Assembly: GCF_014648055.1 (NCBI RefSeq)
Contig: NZ_BMQJ01000004.1
Coordinates: forward strand, 372,001 to 436,000
From: Streptosporangium pseudovulgare
GTDB taxonomy: Bacteria; Actinomycetota; Actinomycetes; Streptosporangiales; Streptosporangiaceae
Reading direction: 5' to 3'
DNA length: 64,000 nucleotides
Shown: piece after piece, positions 16,079-24,843 of the stretch
Numbering within the stretch: the stretch's first letter is position 1
Layout: each line of letters starts with the position of its first letter
Translations under genes and position numbers: made by a program
The notes under the pieces: generated by a model
Told to the model about the DNA's origin: nothing
The model's database searches: none
The model's input: only the letters and a program-made list of their open reading frames with translations

Positions 16079-18024
16079 CGGGCGCGGCGGGTCCGCAGGA
16101 AGTCGCTGACGACGTACTCCCCGAGGCGGTCGGCGCTGGAGGAGAACACCCGGCCGCCGTTGCGGCGGGCCACCTCGTTGACGAAGTCCCGCAGCCGCTC
16201 GTCGTCGGCGAGCATGAAGACGTTGAGCGTCGCCCGGCGGCGCGTCATCTTGTCCACCTCGGCGAGCGTCAGCTCCAGCGTCTCGCTCGTGGGCGGCCAC
16301 TCGAAGGCCGCCGAGCCGTTGCGCCGCAGGTGGGCGGTGGGCTCGCCGTCGGTGACCACGAGCACGACCGGCTCGAAGTCGGGGTGGCGGTCCAGGTGCC
16401 GCCCCGCGATCAGCAGCGCGTGGTGCAGGTTGGTGCCCTGGACCATGTCCCACTCCAGCCCGGCCAGCTCGTCGGGCGCGAGGACCCTGGCGTAGTTGGA
16501 GAAGCCGATGATCTGCACCGAGTCCTGCGGGAACTTCGAGCCGACCAGCGCCTGCAGGGCCAGCGCGGTCTGTTTGGCCGCCGCCCACGTGCCGCGCAGG
16601 GCCATCGAGTAGGAGAGGTCCACCAGCAGGCAGACGGCCGCGGCCGTGCGCCGTTCGGTCTCGGCCACCTCGAAGTCGTCGACCGACAGGGTCACCGCTC
16701 CGGCGCCCCCGCCGCCGCGCCGTACGGCGTTGACGACCGTGCGGACCACGTCGATGGGCTGCTCGTCGCCGAACCGCCACGGCCGGGAGGAGCCGGTCAG
16801 CTCCCCGGCGGAACCTGCGTCGGTCTGGTCGTGGTCGCCGTGGTGCCCGGCGTCGAGGGAGGCGAAGACGCGGCGCAGGGCGGTCTCGCCCAGGCGGCGG
16901 ACGGCCTTGGGGGTCAGCTCCAGTTTGCCGCGCTGACGGCGGAGGTAGCCCTGTTGCTCCAGCTCGCGCTCGACCTGCCTGAGCGCCTCCAGGTCGTCGA
17001 CCGCAGAGCGGCCCAGGGCGCGGCGGATCGCGGCCTCGTCGATGTCGTCGAGGCGGGCGCCGGGGTAGTCCTGGCGCAGCGCCGCCTCCAGCTGGGTCAG
17101 GTCGGCGAGCTCGTCCAGGGCGGTGACCGCGTCGCCCATCCCCATCGGATCCTCGCCGGTCAGCCGCTCGGGGGTGTTCCAGGCGAGGTCGGGGCGGCGG
17201 TTGTGGAGGGCCTCGCCCAGGCGGCGCATCTCCTGGTCCAGGCCGGCCTGCTCCAGCGTCTGGCTCATCAGGTCGGCCAGTTCCTCGCGCTGGTCCGGGG
17301 TGAGCGAGGCCAGCAGGCGCTGGGTGGCGGCGGCCCGCCGGGCGAGGATGTCGACCAGCTCCTCCAGGTTGCGTGGCGTCTCCGGGAACATGTCCCCATA
17401 TTTCGACATGAAGTCGTCGAAGTCGGCCTGGGTGTGCTCGCCCCGGGAATCCCGGTCGAGCATGTCGTTCAGGTCCGACATCATCCGCCGGACCCGCTCC
17501 ATGACCTCGGGGTCGGGGTCCGCCAGCGCCTGCCGCATGCCGCGGAACTGGCTGTCGAGCACCTCCCGGCGCAGCAGGTCGCGCAGCTCCTCGAAGGTCC
17601 GCCGCGCCTCCTGCGACCGCCACCGGTAGTCCGTCAGCTCCCGGATCGCGCTCGCGGTGTCCTCCGGCAGCCCGTCCAGCTCGGCCTCGAGCAGCCGGGC
17701 CTCGTCGGAGGGGTCGGGGAACAGCGCGGCCCGCTCCTGTTCGAGGGCCCGGTCCAGCAGGGCGCGGGCCCGCTCCAGCGTCCCGTCGAGGCGGCCGCGC
17801 TCGCGCAGCTCGCGACGGCGGCGCCGTACCTCGCGGAGCAGGTCGTCCAGCCCCCGCCGGTCCCGCGCGCCGGGCAGGCCCTGCCGGAGCAGGTCGCGCA
17901 GCGCGTGGGCGGGGTTGGAGCCGGACAGCACGGAGTCGCCCATCTGGTCCAGCGCCGAACGCACGTCGTACGGCGGGGCCAGCGGGTCCGGGCCGTCCCG
18001 GTACTCGCCATAGCGGTAGGACAT
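16075..18024 (-). CDS. VWA domain protein partnered with a MoxR-type ATPase
   Basis: A 649-residue soluble protein. The first 430 residues are mainly charged helices with coiled-coil character (EVRRRRRELRERGRL, MSDLNDMLDRDSRGEH). The C-terminal third is a von Willebrand A domain. Its MIDAS is CLLVDLSYSM (DxSxS, about residue 463), with VVTDGEP about 95 residues later. The gene lies 52 bases downstream of an AAA+ ATPase gene on the same strand. MoxR/VWA pairs act as metal-ion-dependent chaperones that insert cofactors or remodel complexes; the client here is unknown. The C-terminus is RTRRAR, within the edge of a 25-bp tandem repeat, so its last residues may vary between strains. Confidence 0.88.
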   Translation of the reverse strand: MSYRYGEYRDGPDPLAPPYDVRSALDQMGDSVLSGSNPAHALRDLLRQGLPGARDRRGLDDLLREVRRRRRELRERGRLDGTLERARALLDRALEQERAALFPDPSDEARLLEAELDGLPEDTASAIRELTDYRWRSQEARRTFEELRDLLRREVLDSQFRGMRQALADPDPEVMERVRRMMSDLNDMLDRDSRGEHTQADFDDFMSKYGDMFPETPRNLEELVDILARRAAATQRLLASLTPDQREELADLMSQTLEQAGLDQEMRRLGEALHNRRPDLAWNTPERLTGEDPMGMGDAVTALDELADLTQLEAALRQDYPGARLDDIDEAAIRRALGRSAVDDLEALRQVERELEQQGYLRRQRGKLELTPKAVRRLGETALRRVFASLDAGHHGDHDQTDAGSAGELTGSSRPWRFGDEQPIDVVRTVVNAVRRGGGGAGAVTLSVDDFEVAETERRTAAAVCLLVDLSYSMALRGTWAAAKQTALALQALVGSKFPQDSVQIIGFSNYARVLAPDELAGLEWDMVQGTNLHHALLIAGRHLDRHPDFEPVVLVVTDGEPTAHLRRNGSAAFEWPPTSETLELTLAEVDKMTRRRATLNVFMLADDERLRDFVNEVARRNGGRVFSSSADRLGEYVVSDFLRTRRAR

Positions 18025-18076
18025 GGTGACCCTTCCGGATGCGATGGACCGGCGGCGTTCCGCCGGGGCGGGCGGA

Positions 18077-19474
18077 TCAGGTGCGGTAGACCGCCCCGCC
18101 GTCCACCTCGTCCTTGGACAGCCGGCGCAGGAGGTAGAGCCCCTCCATGGCGAACTCCAGGGCCGCCGCGGCGTGCCCCGGGGACTCGTCGCCGATGCCG
18201 AGCCGTTCCATGATCTTCGCCAGGCCGGACACCGGGCCGATCCTGCGCAGCAGCTCCGAGGCCGGGATCAGCGGCCCGGACTCGACCTGGGCGCCCTGGG
18301 AGAACTTCTCCAGCAGCGCGCTGAGGTCCATGCCGCCCAGCGTGCCGCGGAACGTCTCGGCCACCGCCCGGCGCAGCAGGTGGGCCAGCACCTCGGTCTC
18401 CCGGCCCTCCTCGCTGACCTCGAACTCCACCTTGCCGCGCAGCGTGTGCACGATGCCCGGCAGGTCGGCCACCCGGGCCACCGCGCGCTCCTCGCCGGTC
18501 AGCGCGGCCCGCCGTACGGCCGAGGCCGCGGCGGTCTCGGCGGCGGCGATGGAGAAGCGGGCCGACACGCCCGACCGTGAGTCCACCGCGGTGGACTCAC
18601 GGACCAGCCGGGTGAAGCGGGCGATCGTCTCGATCAGGTGGTCGGGCAGGTCGGCGCCGACGTGGTCGAGGTCGGCCTCCTGCCGGATGAGGGAGAGCTC
18701 GGTCTCGATCGACAGCGGGTAGTGGGTGCGGATCTCCGCGCCGAAGCGGTCCTTCAGCGGGGTGATGATCCGGCCGCGGTTGGTGTAGTCCTCGGGGTTG
18801 GCGCTGGCGATCAGCAGGAGGTCCAGCGGCAGCCGCAGGTTGTAGCCGCGCACCTGGATGTCGCGCTCCTCCAGCACGTTGAGCAGCGCCACCTGGATGC
18901 GCTCGGCGAGGTCGGGCAGCTCGTTGACGGAGAAGACGCCCCGGTTGCTCCGCGGCACCAGGCCGTAGTGGACGGTCTCCGGGTCGCCGAGCGTGCGCCC
19001 CTCGGCGATCTTGATGGGGTCGACGTCGCCGATCAGGTCGCCGACGGAGGTGTCGGGCGTGGCGAGCTTCTCGCCGTAGCGCTCGTCCCGGTGCCGCCAG
19101 GAGACCGGCAGCTCCTCGCCCAGCTCACCGGCCAGGCGGCGGCAGCGGACGCAGGAGGGCGCGTACGGGTGGTCGTTGATCTCGCAGCCGTCCACCACGG
19201 GGGTCCACTCGTCGAGCAGACCGGCGACGGTGCGGATCAGCCGGGTCTTGCCCTGGCCGCGCTCGCCCAGCAGGACCAGGTCGTGCCCGGCGAGCAGGGC
19301 CCGCTCCAGCTGGGGCAGGACGGTGTCGTCGAATCCCACGATGCCCGGGAACCGCGGCTCCCCCGACCTCAGCCGGGCCAGGAGGTTCTCGCGGATCTCG
19401 GCCTTGACGGTTCGGTGGATATGGCCGCTCGCGCGCAGCTCGCGCAGAGTTCGTGGCTCTGGAATGTGAGGCAC
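18077..19474 (-). CDS. MoxR/Mg-chelatase-like AAA+ ATPase
   Basis: A 465-residue ATPase. Walker A is GERGQGKTRL (about residue 70-80). The sensor region LLLIASANPEDYTNRGRIITPLKDRF resembles Mg-chelatase ChlI, and GVFSVNELPDLAERIQVALLNVLEERDIQVRG is the helix-2 insert of that clade. Between Walker A and B is an insert with CEINDHPYAPSCVRC, giving three Cys plus His that could bind zinc. It is predicted to act with the VWA protein encoded just downstream. The ATG at 19474 begins MPHIPEPRTLREL. The gene is divergent from the FIST gene, with 152 bases between. Confidence 0.9.
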   Translation of the reverse strand: MPHIPEPRTLRELRASGHIHRTVKAEIRENLLARLRSGEPRFPGIVGFDDTVLPQLERALLAGHDLVLLGERGQGKTRLIRTVAGLLDEWTPVVDGCEINDHPYAPSCVRCRRLAGELGEELPVSWRHRDERYGEKLATPDTSVGDLIGDVDPIKIAEGRTLGDPETVHYGLVPRSNRGVFSVNELPDLAERIQVALLNVLEERDIQVRGYNLRLPLDLLLIASANPEDYTNRGRIITPLKDRFGAEIRTHYPLSIETELSLIRQEADLDHVGADLPDHLIETIARFTRLVRESTAVDSRSGVSARFSIAAAETAAASAVRRAALTGEERAVARVADLPGIVHTLRGKVEFEVSEEGRETEVLAHLLRRAVAETFRGTLGGMDLSALLEKFSQGAQVESGPLIPASELLRRIGPVSGLAKIMERLGIGDESPGHAAAALEFAMEGLYLLRRLSKDEVDGGAVYRT

Positions 19475-19626
19475 GCCACCGAGCCTACGTCGCCCGCTCC
19501 GAAACCGGCACTCTTATCCCGGTTTCGGATCTTCGCCATTGTTGGTCGTCGGTGGGCGTGCTTGGTCCATCAGTGGGGAGAATCGCTCCAGGACAAGATT
19601 TCGGGCAAGAAGGAGAGGCGAGGCGT

Positions 19627-20817
19627 GTGGCGCTGTTGACGAGCCGTTTCGCCGATGGTCTCGCCGTCGGAACCGATCTGGTCGGGGTGGCCGAGAACGC
19701 GGTCCGCCAGGCCTTGGGCGGCCTCAGCGGATCACCCGACCTGCTCTGCTTCTTCATCTGCGGTGACGACCCCGACGAGGTCGCCCGCGCGGGGCTGCGG
19801 GCGATGCGGATGGCCGAAGGCGCCGCGGTGATCGGATGCAGCGCCACGGGGGTGATCGGCGACGGCCAGGGCGTGGAGACCACGCCGTCGGTGAGCGCCT
19901 GGGCCGCGACGCTCGACGGGGCGCGGCTGACGACCTTCGCCCTGGACACGCTGCGCACCGAGGACCGGTTCGTCGTGGTCGGCCTGCCGGAGAACACCCC
20001 GGACGACCACGCGGCCATCCTGCTCGCCGACCCCTACAGCTTCCCCACCGACGGCTTCGTCGAGCGCTCCCACGAGGTGCTGGGCAGCCTCCCGCTGGTC
20101 GGCGGCATGGCCAACGCGACCGGGGGGCGCGGGGCGGTGCGGCTGTTCGCCGACGGGCAGGTCCACACCGAGGGCGCCGTCGGCGTGCTGCTCGGCGGCT
20201 CGCTCAACGTCGGCACCCTGGTCAGCCAGGGATGCCGCCCGATCGGCCCCACGATGGCCGTCACCGCCGCCGAGGACAACCTCCTCCTGGAGCTCGCCGG
20301 CCAGCCCGCCCTCGCCCGGCTGGAGGAGATCGTCAGCGCGCTGGACGAGGACGACCGGGAGCTGGTCGCCTCCGGGCTGCAGATCGGCGTCGCCATGGAC
20401 GAGTACGCCGAACGGCACGAGCGCGGCGACTTCCTGATCCGGGGTGTGCTCGGCATCGACCCCGAGCGGGAGGCGGTGGCCATCGGCGACGTCGTCGAGA
20501 TCGGCCGTACCGTGCGCTTCCAGGTGCGCGACGCCGCCACCGCCGACGAGGACCTCTACGAGCTGCTCGACGCCCACCGGGAGGAGTTCGGCGACGTGGA
20601 CGGCGCGCTGCTGTTCTCCTGCAACGGCCGGGGCTCGGCCATGTTCGGCAGCTCCGACCACGACGCCGCCGCGGTCCGCGACACCCTCGGCCCGGTCAGC
20701 GTGGCCGGGTTCTTCGCGGCGGGGGAGGTCGGCCCGGTCTCCGGGCACAACCACGTGCACGGGTTCACCGCCTCCGTCCTGGTCTTCTCCTCCCGGCCGC
20801 CCGCGGAGGGGCCGTAG
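19627..20817 (+). CDS. FIST N/C domain sensory protein
   Basis: A 396-residue soluble protein made of a FIST_N domain (FICGDDPDEVARAGLRAM and IGCSATGVIG, where the GCS-x-x-G motif is typical) and a FIST_C domain (FSCNGRGSAMFG, VAGFFAAGEVGPVSG-x-N-H-HGFT). The family is thought to bind small ligands, perhaps amino acids, in signalling. Here there is no fused output domain. The GTG at 19627 follows AAGGAGAGG. The ROK kinase gene begins 9 bases after its stop with its own -10 box inside this gene's 3' end. Confidence 0.88.
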   Translation: MALLTSRFADGLAVGTDLVGVAENAVRQALGGLSGSPDLLCFFICGDDPDEVARAGLRAMRMAEGAAVIGCSATGVIGDGQGVETTPSVSAWAATLDGARLTTFALDTLRTEDRFVVVGLPENTPDDHAAILLADPYSFPTDGFVERSHEVLGSLPLVGGMANATGGRGAVRLFADGQVHTEGAVGVLLGGSLNVGTLVSQGCRPIGPTMAVTAAEDNLLLELAGQPALARLEEIVSALDEDDRELVASGLQIGVAMDEYAERHERGDFLIRGVLGIDPEREAVAIGDVVEIGRTVRFQVRDAATADEDLYELLDAHREEFGDVDGALLFSCNGRGSAMFGSSDHDAAAVRDTLGPVSVAGFFAAGEVGPVSGHNHVHGFTASVLVFSSRPPAEGP

Positions 20818-20820
20818 GAT
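20815..20820 (+). promoter_or_regulatory. -10 box for the ROK kinase
   Basis: TAGGAT overlaps the FIST stop codon (TAG) and ends 6 bases before the kinase ATG, suggesting a leaderless internal promoter. Confidence 0.45.
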
Positions 20821-20826
20821 CGGCGG

Positions 20827-21864
20827 ATGCCCCAGTCGGTGCTCGCCGTGGACATCGGAGGGACGAAGTTCGCCGTCGCCCTCGTGGACCCCACCGGAAA
20901 CGTCCAGGAGGCCCGCCGAGTCGCGACACCGCCCGGCGGTGACGCGGCGGCCCTGTGGGAGACGCTCGTCGATCTCGTCGGCTCCGTGCTGCGTACGGCG
21001 GGCCGCGACGACCTCGGGAGCGGCGCGGTCGCCGGGGTCGGAGTGGGCTGCGGCGGCCCGATGACCTGGCCCGAGGGCGAGGTCTCGCCGCTGAACATGC
21101 CCGGGTGGCGCGGCTTCCCGCTGCGGGCCCGGCTCGCCTCGCGGTTCCCCGGGGTCCCGGTGCGCGTCCACAACGACGCGGTCTGCCTGGCCGTCGCCGA
21201 GCACTGGCGCGGTGCGGGCCGGGGCAGCGCCGACATGCTCGGCATGGTCGTCTCGACGGGCGTGGGCGGCGGGCTGATCCTCGGCGGCCGGCTGATCGAC
21301 GGCGGCAGCGGCAACGCCGGGCACATCGGGCACGTCGTGGTCGATCCGGACGGGCCCGAGTGCCGGTGCGGCGGCCGGGGCTGCCTGGAGGCCGTCGCCC
21401 GAGGCCCGGGCCTGGCGGCCTGGGCGGTCGAACAGGGCTGGGTCCCGGGATCCGGGCAGCCGGACGCCGGGCCGGACGTCCCGCCGTACGGCGAGGCGGT
21501 CGCGGAACCGGACACCGGCCCCGATTACGTGGAGGAGACGACGGCCAGCGGGCGGCGGCTCGCCCTGGACGCCGCCGCGGGCGACGAGATCGCCCTCGCC
21601 GCGCTGGACCGCGCGGGCCGGGCGCTGGGCGTGGCCATCGCCTCCGCGGTGAACCTCTGCGACCTCGACGTGGTCACCGTCGGCGGCGGTCTCTCCCAGG
21701 CCGGGCCGCTGCTGTTCGAGCCGCTGCGGGCGGCGCTGCGGGAGCACGCGCGGATGGGCTTCGCCCGGCGGGTCAGGGTCGTCCCGGCCGCCCTGGGCCA
21801 GGACGCGGGCCTGGTCGGCGCCGCCGCCCTCGTCCTCGCCGCCGACCGCTACTGGTCCCGCTGA
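20827..21864 (+). CDS. ROK family sugar kinase (glucokinase-like)
   Basis: A 345-residue cytosolic kinase. The phosphate-1 motif is AVDIGGTKFAVAL (residues 7-19). The sugar-binding loop is GNAGHIGH. The ROK zinc motif C-x-C-G-x-x-G-C-x-E appears as CRCGGRGCLE at about residue 179, so it has an enzyme signature and there is no N-terminal helix-turn-helix of NagC/Xyl repressors. It probably phosphorylates glucose or an amino sugar. An acidic insert near residues 200-235 (GQPDAGPDVPPYGEAV) is unusual. The 3' end overlaps a small minus-strand reading frame by 16 bases. Confidence 0.88.
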   Translation: MPQSVLAVDIGGTKFAVALVDPTGNVQEARRVATPPGGDAAALWETLVDLVGSVLRTAGRDDLGSGAVAGVGVGCGGPMTWPEGEVSPLNMPGWRGFPLRARLASRFPGVPVRVHNDAVCLAVAEHWRGAGRGSADMLGMVVSTGVGGGLILGGRLIDGGSGNAGHIGHVVVDPDGPECRCGGRGCLEAVARGPGLAAWAVEQGWVPGSGQPDAGPDVPPYGEAVAEPDTGPDYVEETTASGRRLALDAAAGDEIALAALDRAGRALGVAIASAVNLCDLDVVTVGGGLSQAGPLLFEPLRAALREHARMGFARRVRVVPAALGQDAGLVGAAALVLAADRYWSR

Positions 21865-22064
21865 GCGGGACCAGCCGACCTTGAGCCGCTCGTCACCGGA
21901 GCCGGCTCGGCCAGACGCCACGCCCGAGCCTCGTTCTCAAGGCACCGCACCCCCGCCTCGAACCACTCGGGACCACCCGCCGTCTCGACCGCGCGCTCCA
22001 GATGGCCGCTCTCCCGCCACCTGCGGTGGCCGCTCGTCTCTTTCCCGGGAACGCGGTGACTCAT
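21849..22064 (-). CDS. Possible third gene of the toxin-antitoxin operon
   Basis: A 71-residue reading frame. Its ATG at 22064 overlaps the VapC stop as ATGA, the same coupling as VapB-VapC. It encodes a plausible soluble peptide (GGPEWFEAGVRCLENEARAWRLAEP). It has no recognised family, and its 3' end overlaps the convergent ROK kinase gene by 16 bases. Coupling is the main evidence; chance is quite possible. Confidence 0.35.
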   Translation of the reverse strand: MSHRVPGKETSGHRRWRESGHLERAVETAGGPEWFEAGVRCLENEARAWRLAEPAPVTSGSRSAGPAQRDQ

Positions 22065-22474
22065 GGGAGCAACCGGAGGGCCTGAACGTGGCGGGGACGT
22101 ACGACGTTGAAGTGGCGGTGATCCAGGGTCGCCACTGCCGGCAGCCGCAACCGCTCGGCTATCGCGATCACTGAGGCGTCCACCGCCCCGAGGGGCAGGT
22201 TCCCGTAGGTGCGCACGAGTTCGGCGATACGTGCGATGTCTTCTCTCTCAAGAGAGATCAATATCAATTCCCCGGCGGCGAGTGAGTCGAGGAACGCGGC
22301 TTCCGCCAGGGACCCTCGATACTTCTCGACCAGCCAGCACACCTCGACCATCACGGGGACCGGAACCAGCAGGGGTCCCGGCGCGCTTTCGAGGAACTCC
22401 GCGCAGCGGAAGTGGTGCTTGTCCGCGATGTCCAGGGCGGCCACCAGCGGTCCGGTGTCGAGAAGCGTCGTCAC
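22061..22474 (-). CDS. vapC: PIN-domain toxin (VapC-like)
   Basis: A 137-residue PIN nuclease. The four acidic metal ligands are visible: D6 in LLDTGPLVAALD, the Glu in VMVEVCWLVEKY, the Asp in GAVDASVIAIAER and the Asp in VATLDHRHF. Such toxins cleave tRNA or rRNA when the antitoxin is degraded. Its ATG overlaps the antitoxin stop by 4 bases (22471-22474). Codon use is atypical: an AT-rich stretch around 22240-22275 uses ATA, TTG, AGA and CTT codons that are rare in the neighbours, which suggests recent acquisition. Confidence 0.9.
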   Translation of the reverse strand: MTTLLDTGPLVAALDIADKHHFRCAEFLESAPGPLLVPVPVMVEVCWLVEKYRGSLAEAAFLDSLAAGELILISLEREDIARIAELVRTYGNLPLGAVDASVIAIAERLRLPAVATLDHRHFNVVRPRHVQALRLLP

Positions 22475-22719
22475 ATCGGACGATTCAACCCCTCGCCGAG
22501 GATCTCTTCATGCCGTTCCGCAAGATCTCCGACACCGGAGTCCATGATGCCGATGAAAGCCAGGCGGCGGCGCCTGACCGGCGGCTCGCTCTCCGGTCGG
22601 TCCGCGGTCTCGTCGGACTCCACCAGCCGCAGCGCGACGGCACGCAACTCTCGCGCCTGGTGGGGCTGAAGTCTGTCCACCAGAGCGTGCAGGTCGTCGT
22701 AGTCATGTGCGGCGGTCAC
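22471..22719 (-). CDS. VapB-like antitoxin
   Basis: An 82-residue charged protein directly upstream of and translationally coupled to the PIN toxin. It has a helical segment HALVDRLQPHQARELRAVALRLVE and a flexible Arg/Pro-rich middle (ESEPPVRRRRLAF) that would wrap the toxin. A clear RHH or AbrB DNA-binding motif is not seen, so the antitoxin class is open. The GTG at 22719 has TACACT (22726-22731, minus strand) 6 bases upstream, so it is probably leaderless. Confidence 0.75.
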   Translation of the reverse strand: MTAAHDYDDLHALVDRLQPHQARELRAVALRLVESDETADRPESEPPVRRRRLAFIGIMDSGVGDLAERHEEILGEGLNRPM

Positions 22720-22797
22720 ATCCCGAGTGTACGTCGCTCGGAACCGCCTGAGCAGCCGATTCGTGTCGTAGACGGCCCCCGGGAAGGGAGATTCCGT

Positions 22798-23979
22798 TCA
22801 CCGCAGGGCGTCCGCCGGTTCCATTCGGGCGGCGCGGAGCGCGGGGTAGAGGCCGGCGAGCAGGCCGACCAGGGCGCCGGCCACGGGCGCGGCCAGGGCG
22901 AGACGGGCGTCGAGGACGGGGGTCCACCGCTGCGCGGCCGAGACGGCGACGACGGAGACCAGGCCGGCTCCGGCGCCGATCACTCCGCCGGTCATCCCGA
23001 TCAGGGTGGACTCCAGGAGGAACTGGGCGGCGATGTGGCGGCGGGCGGCGCCCAGGGAGCGGCGCAGGCCGATCTCGGAGACGCGTTCCATCACGGTGAC
23101 CAGGGTGACGTTGGCGATGCCGACCGCGCCGACCACCAGGGAGACCAGGCCGAGGATCAGGAAGAGGCCGTTGACGTCGTCCTGGACGCCGTCGCGGGCG
23201 CGTTTGGGGGTGGGCGGCGAGATGACCTGGAGCTCGTCGTGGTGGTTGGGACTGAGCGCGACGGGGGCCTGGCGGGCGATGAGGTCGGCGGCGCCGAGGG
23301 AGGTGTTGACCAGCACGCGGGTGACGTTCCGCAGGCCGAGGCCGGCGCCGGTCGTGGGCGGCACGATCACCGCGGTGGACAGGACCTGCTCGCGGCCCAG
23401 GCCGCCCAGGACGCCGATCACCGTGTAGGCGCGGTCCTCGATGAAGACGGCGGGGGCGCCCGTCAGGCGGGTGACGCCGAGCATCCGCGCGGCCTGGTCG
23501 CCCAGGACGACCACGCGGTCACCGCGCCGCACGTGGCCCGCGTCGAAGAAACGGCCCTCGACCATGCGGCCGCGGGCGGCCCGCGGCAGCTCGGGGTCTC
23601 CGGCCACCACGGCGAGGGTCTGGCCGGTGACCCTGGTGGGATCGACGAGGTCGTTGGCCGTCACCCGGAGGTTGGAGCTCTCCTCGGTCTGGGCGAGGGC
23701 GGAGACGGAGGTGACCCCGCGCAGCCGCCGCACCTCGGCGGAGGAGTCCCAGCCGACGAGCGGGCCGCCGCCGGGCCTGGCCGGCACCTCGACCGTGATC
23801 GCGGTGGCGGTCAGCTCGTCGAACCGGCCGACGATCTGGTTCCCGGCGGTGGCGGCGACGCCCAGGGTGATCACCAGGGTGGTGATGCCGAGGACGGTGC
23901 CCAGCGTGGTCAGCGCGGAGCGGACCGGGCGGGCGAGCACGCCGGCCAGGGCCTCGGCCCACAGGTCGCGGATGTCCAT
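22798..23979 (-). CDS. MacB/FtsX-type ABC transporter permease
   Basis: A 393-residue permease, last gene of the PadR operon. It has an N-terminal helix (RSALTTLGTVLGITTLVITLGVA), a large extracytoplasmic MacB-like domain (about residues 45-250, e.g. GRMVEGRFFDAGHVRRGDRVVVLGDQAA) and three C-terminal helices with the FtsX signature (VGAVGIANVTLVTVMERVSE, then IGLRRSLGA). It works with the ATPase and the membrane-fusion-like adaptor encoded upstream. Such systems export peptides or lipids, or sense antimicrobial peptides. Confidence 0.92.
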   Translation of the reverse strand: MDIRDLWAEALAGVLARPVRSALTTLGTVLGITTLVITLGVAATAGNQIVGRFDELTATAITVEVPARPGGGPLVGWDSSAEVRRLRGVTSVSALAQTEESSNLRVTANDLVDPTRVTGQTLAVVAGDPELPRAARGRMVEGRFFDAGHVRRGDRVVVLGDQAARMLGVTRLTGAPAVFIEDRAYTVIGVLGGLGREQVLSTAVIVPPTTGAGLGLRNVTRVLVNTSLGAADLIARQAPVALSPNHHDELQVISPPTPKRARDGVQDDVNGLFLILGLVSLVVGAVGIANVTLVTVMERVSEIGLRRSLGAARRHIAAQFLLESTLIGMTGGVIGAGAGLVSVVAVSAAQRWTPVLDARLALAAPVAGALVGLLAGLYPALRAARMEPADALR

Positions 23980-24094
23980 GGTCTCCTCTCACCGGAGTAC
24001 GGCGAACACGGGTAGGGGCACGCGGGGCGCGCGGAAGGCGGGACGCGCGGGCAGACGCCGGAGAACGACGACGTCGGCTGCTTCGACGGGACGC

Positions 24095-24159
24095 GGGCCG
24101 TACGGGCTGTACTGGCCGTGCGGGCCGTACGGGCCGTACTGGCTGTGCGGGCCGTACGG
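24095..24159. repeat. 27-bp tandem repeat between ABC genes
   Basis: Two copies (24095-24121, 24122-24148; 2 mismatches) and a partial third (24149-24159) of a unit beginning GGGCCGTACGGG. It fills part of the 180-base gap between the ATPase stop and the permease start. Confidence 0.85.

Positions 24160-24835
<676 letters not shown>

Positions 24836-24843
<8 letters not shown>

Noticed and set aside
21849..22719. Mobile element or integron carrying the toxin-antitoxin pair
   Set aside because: No integrase, transposase, terminal repeats or tRNA attachment site is visible around it.
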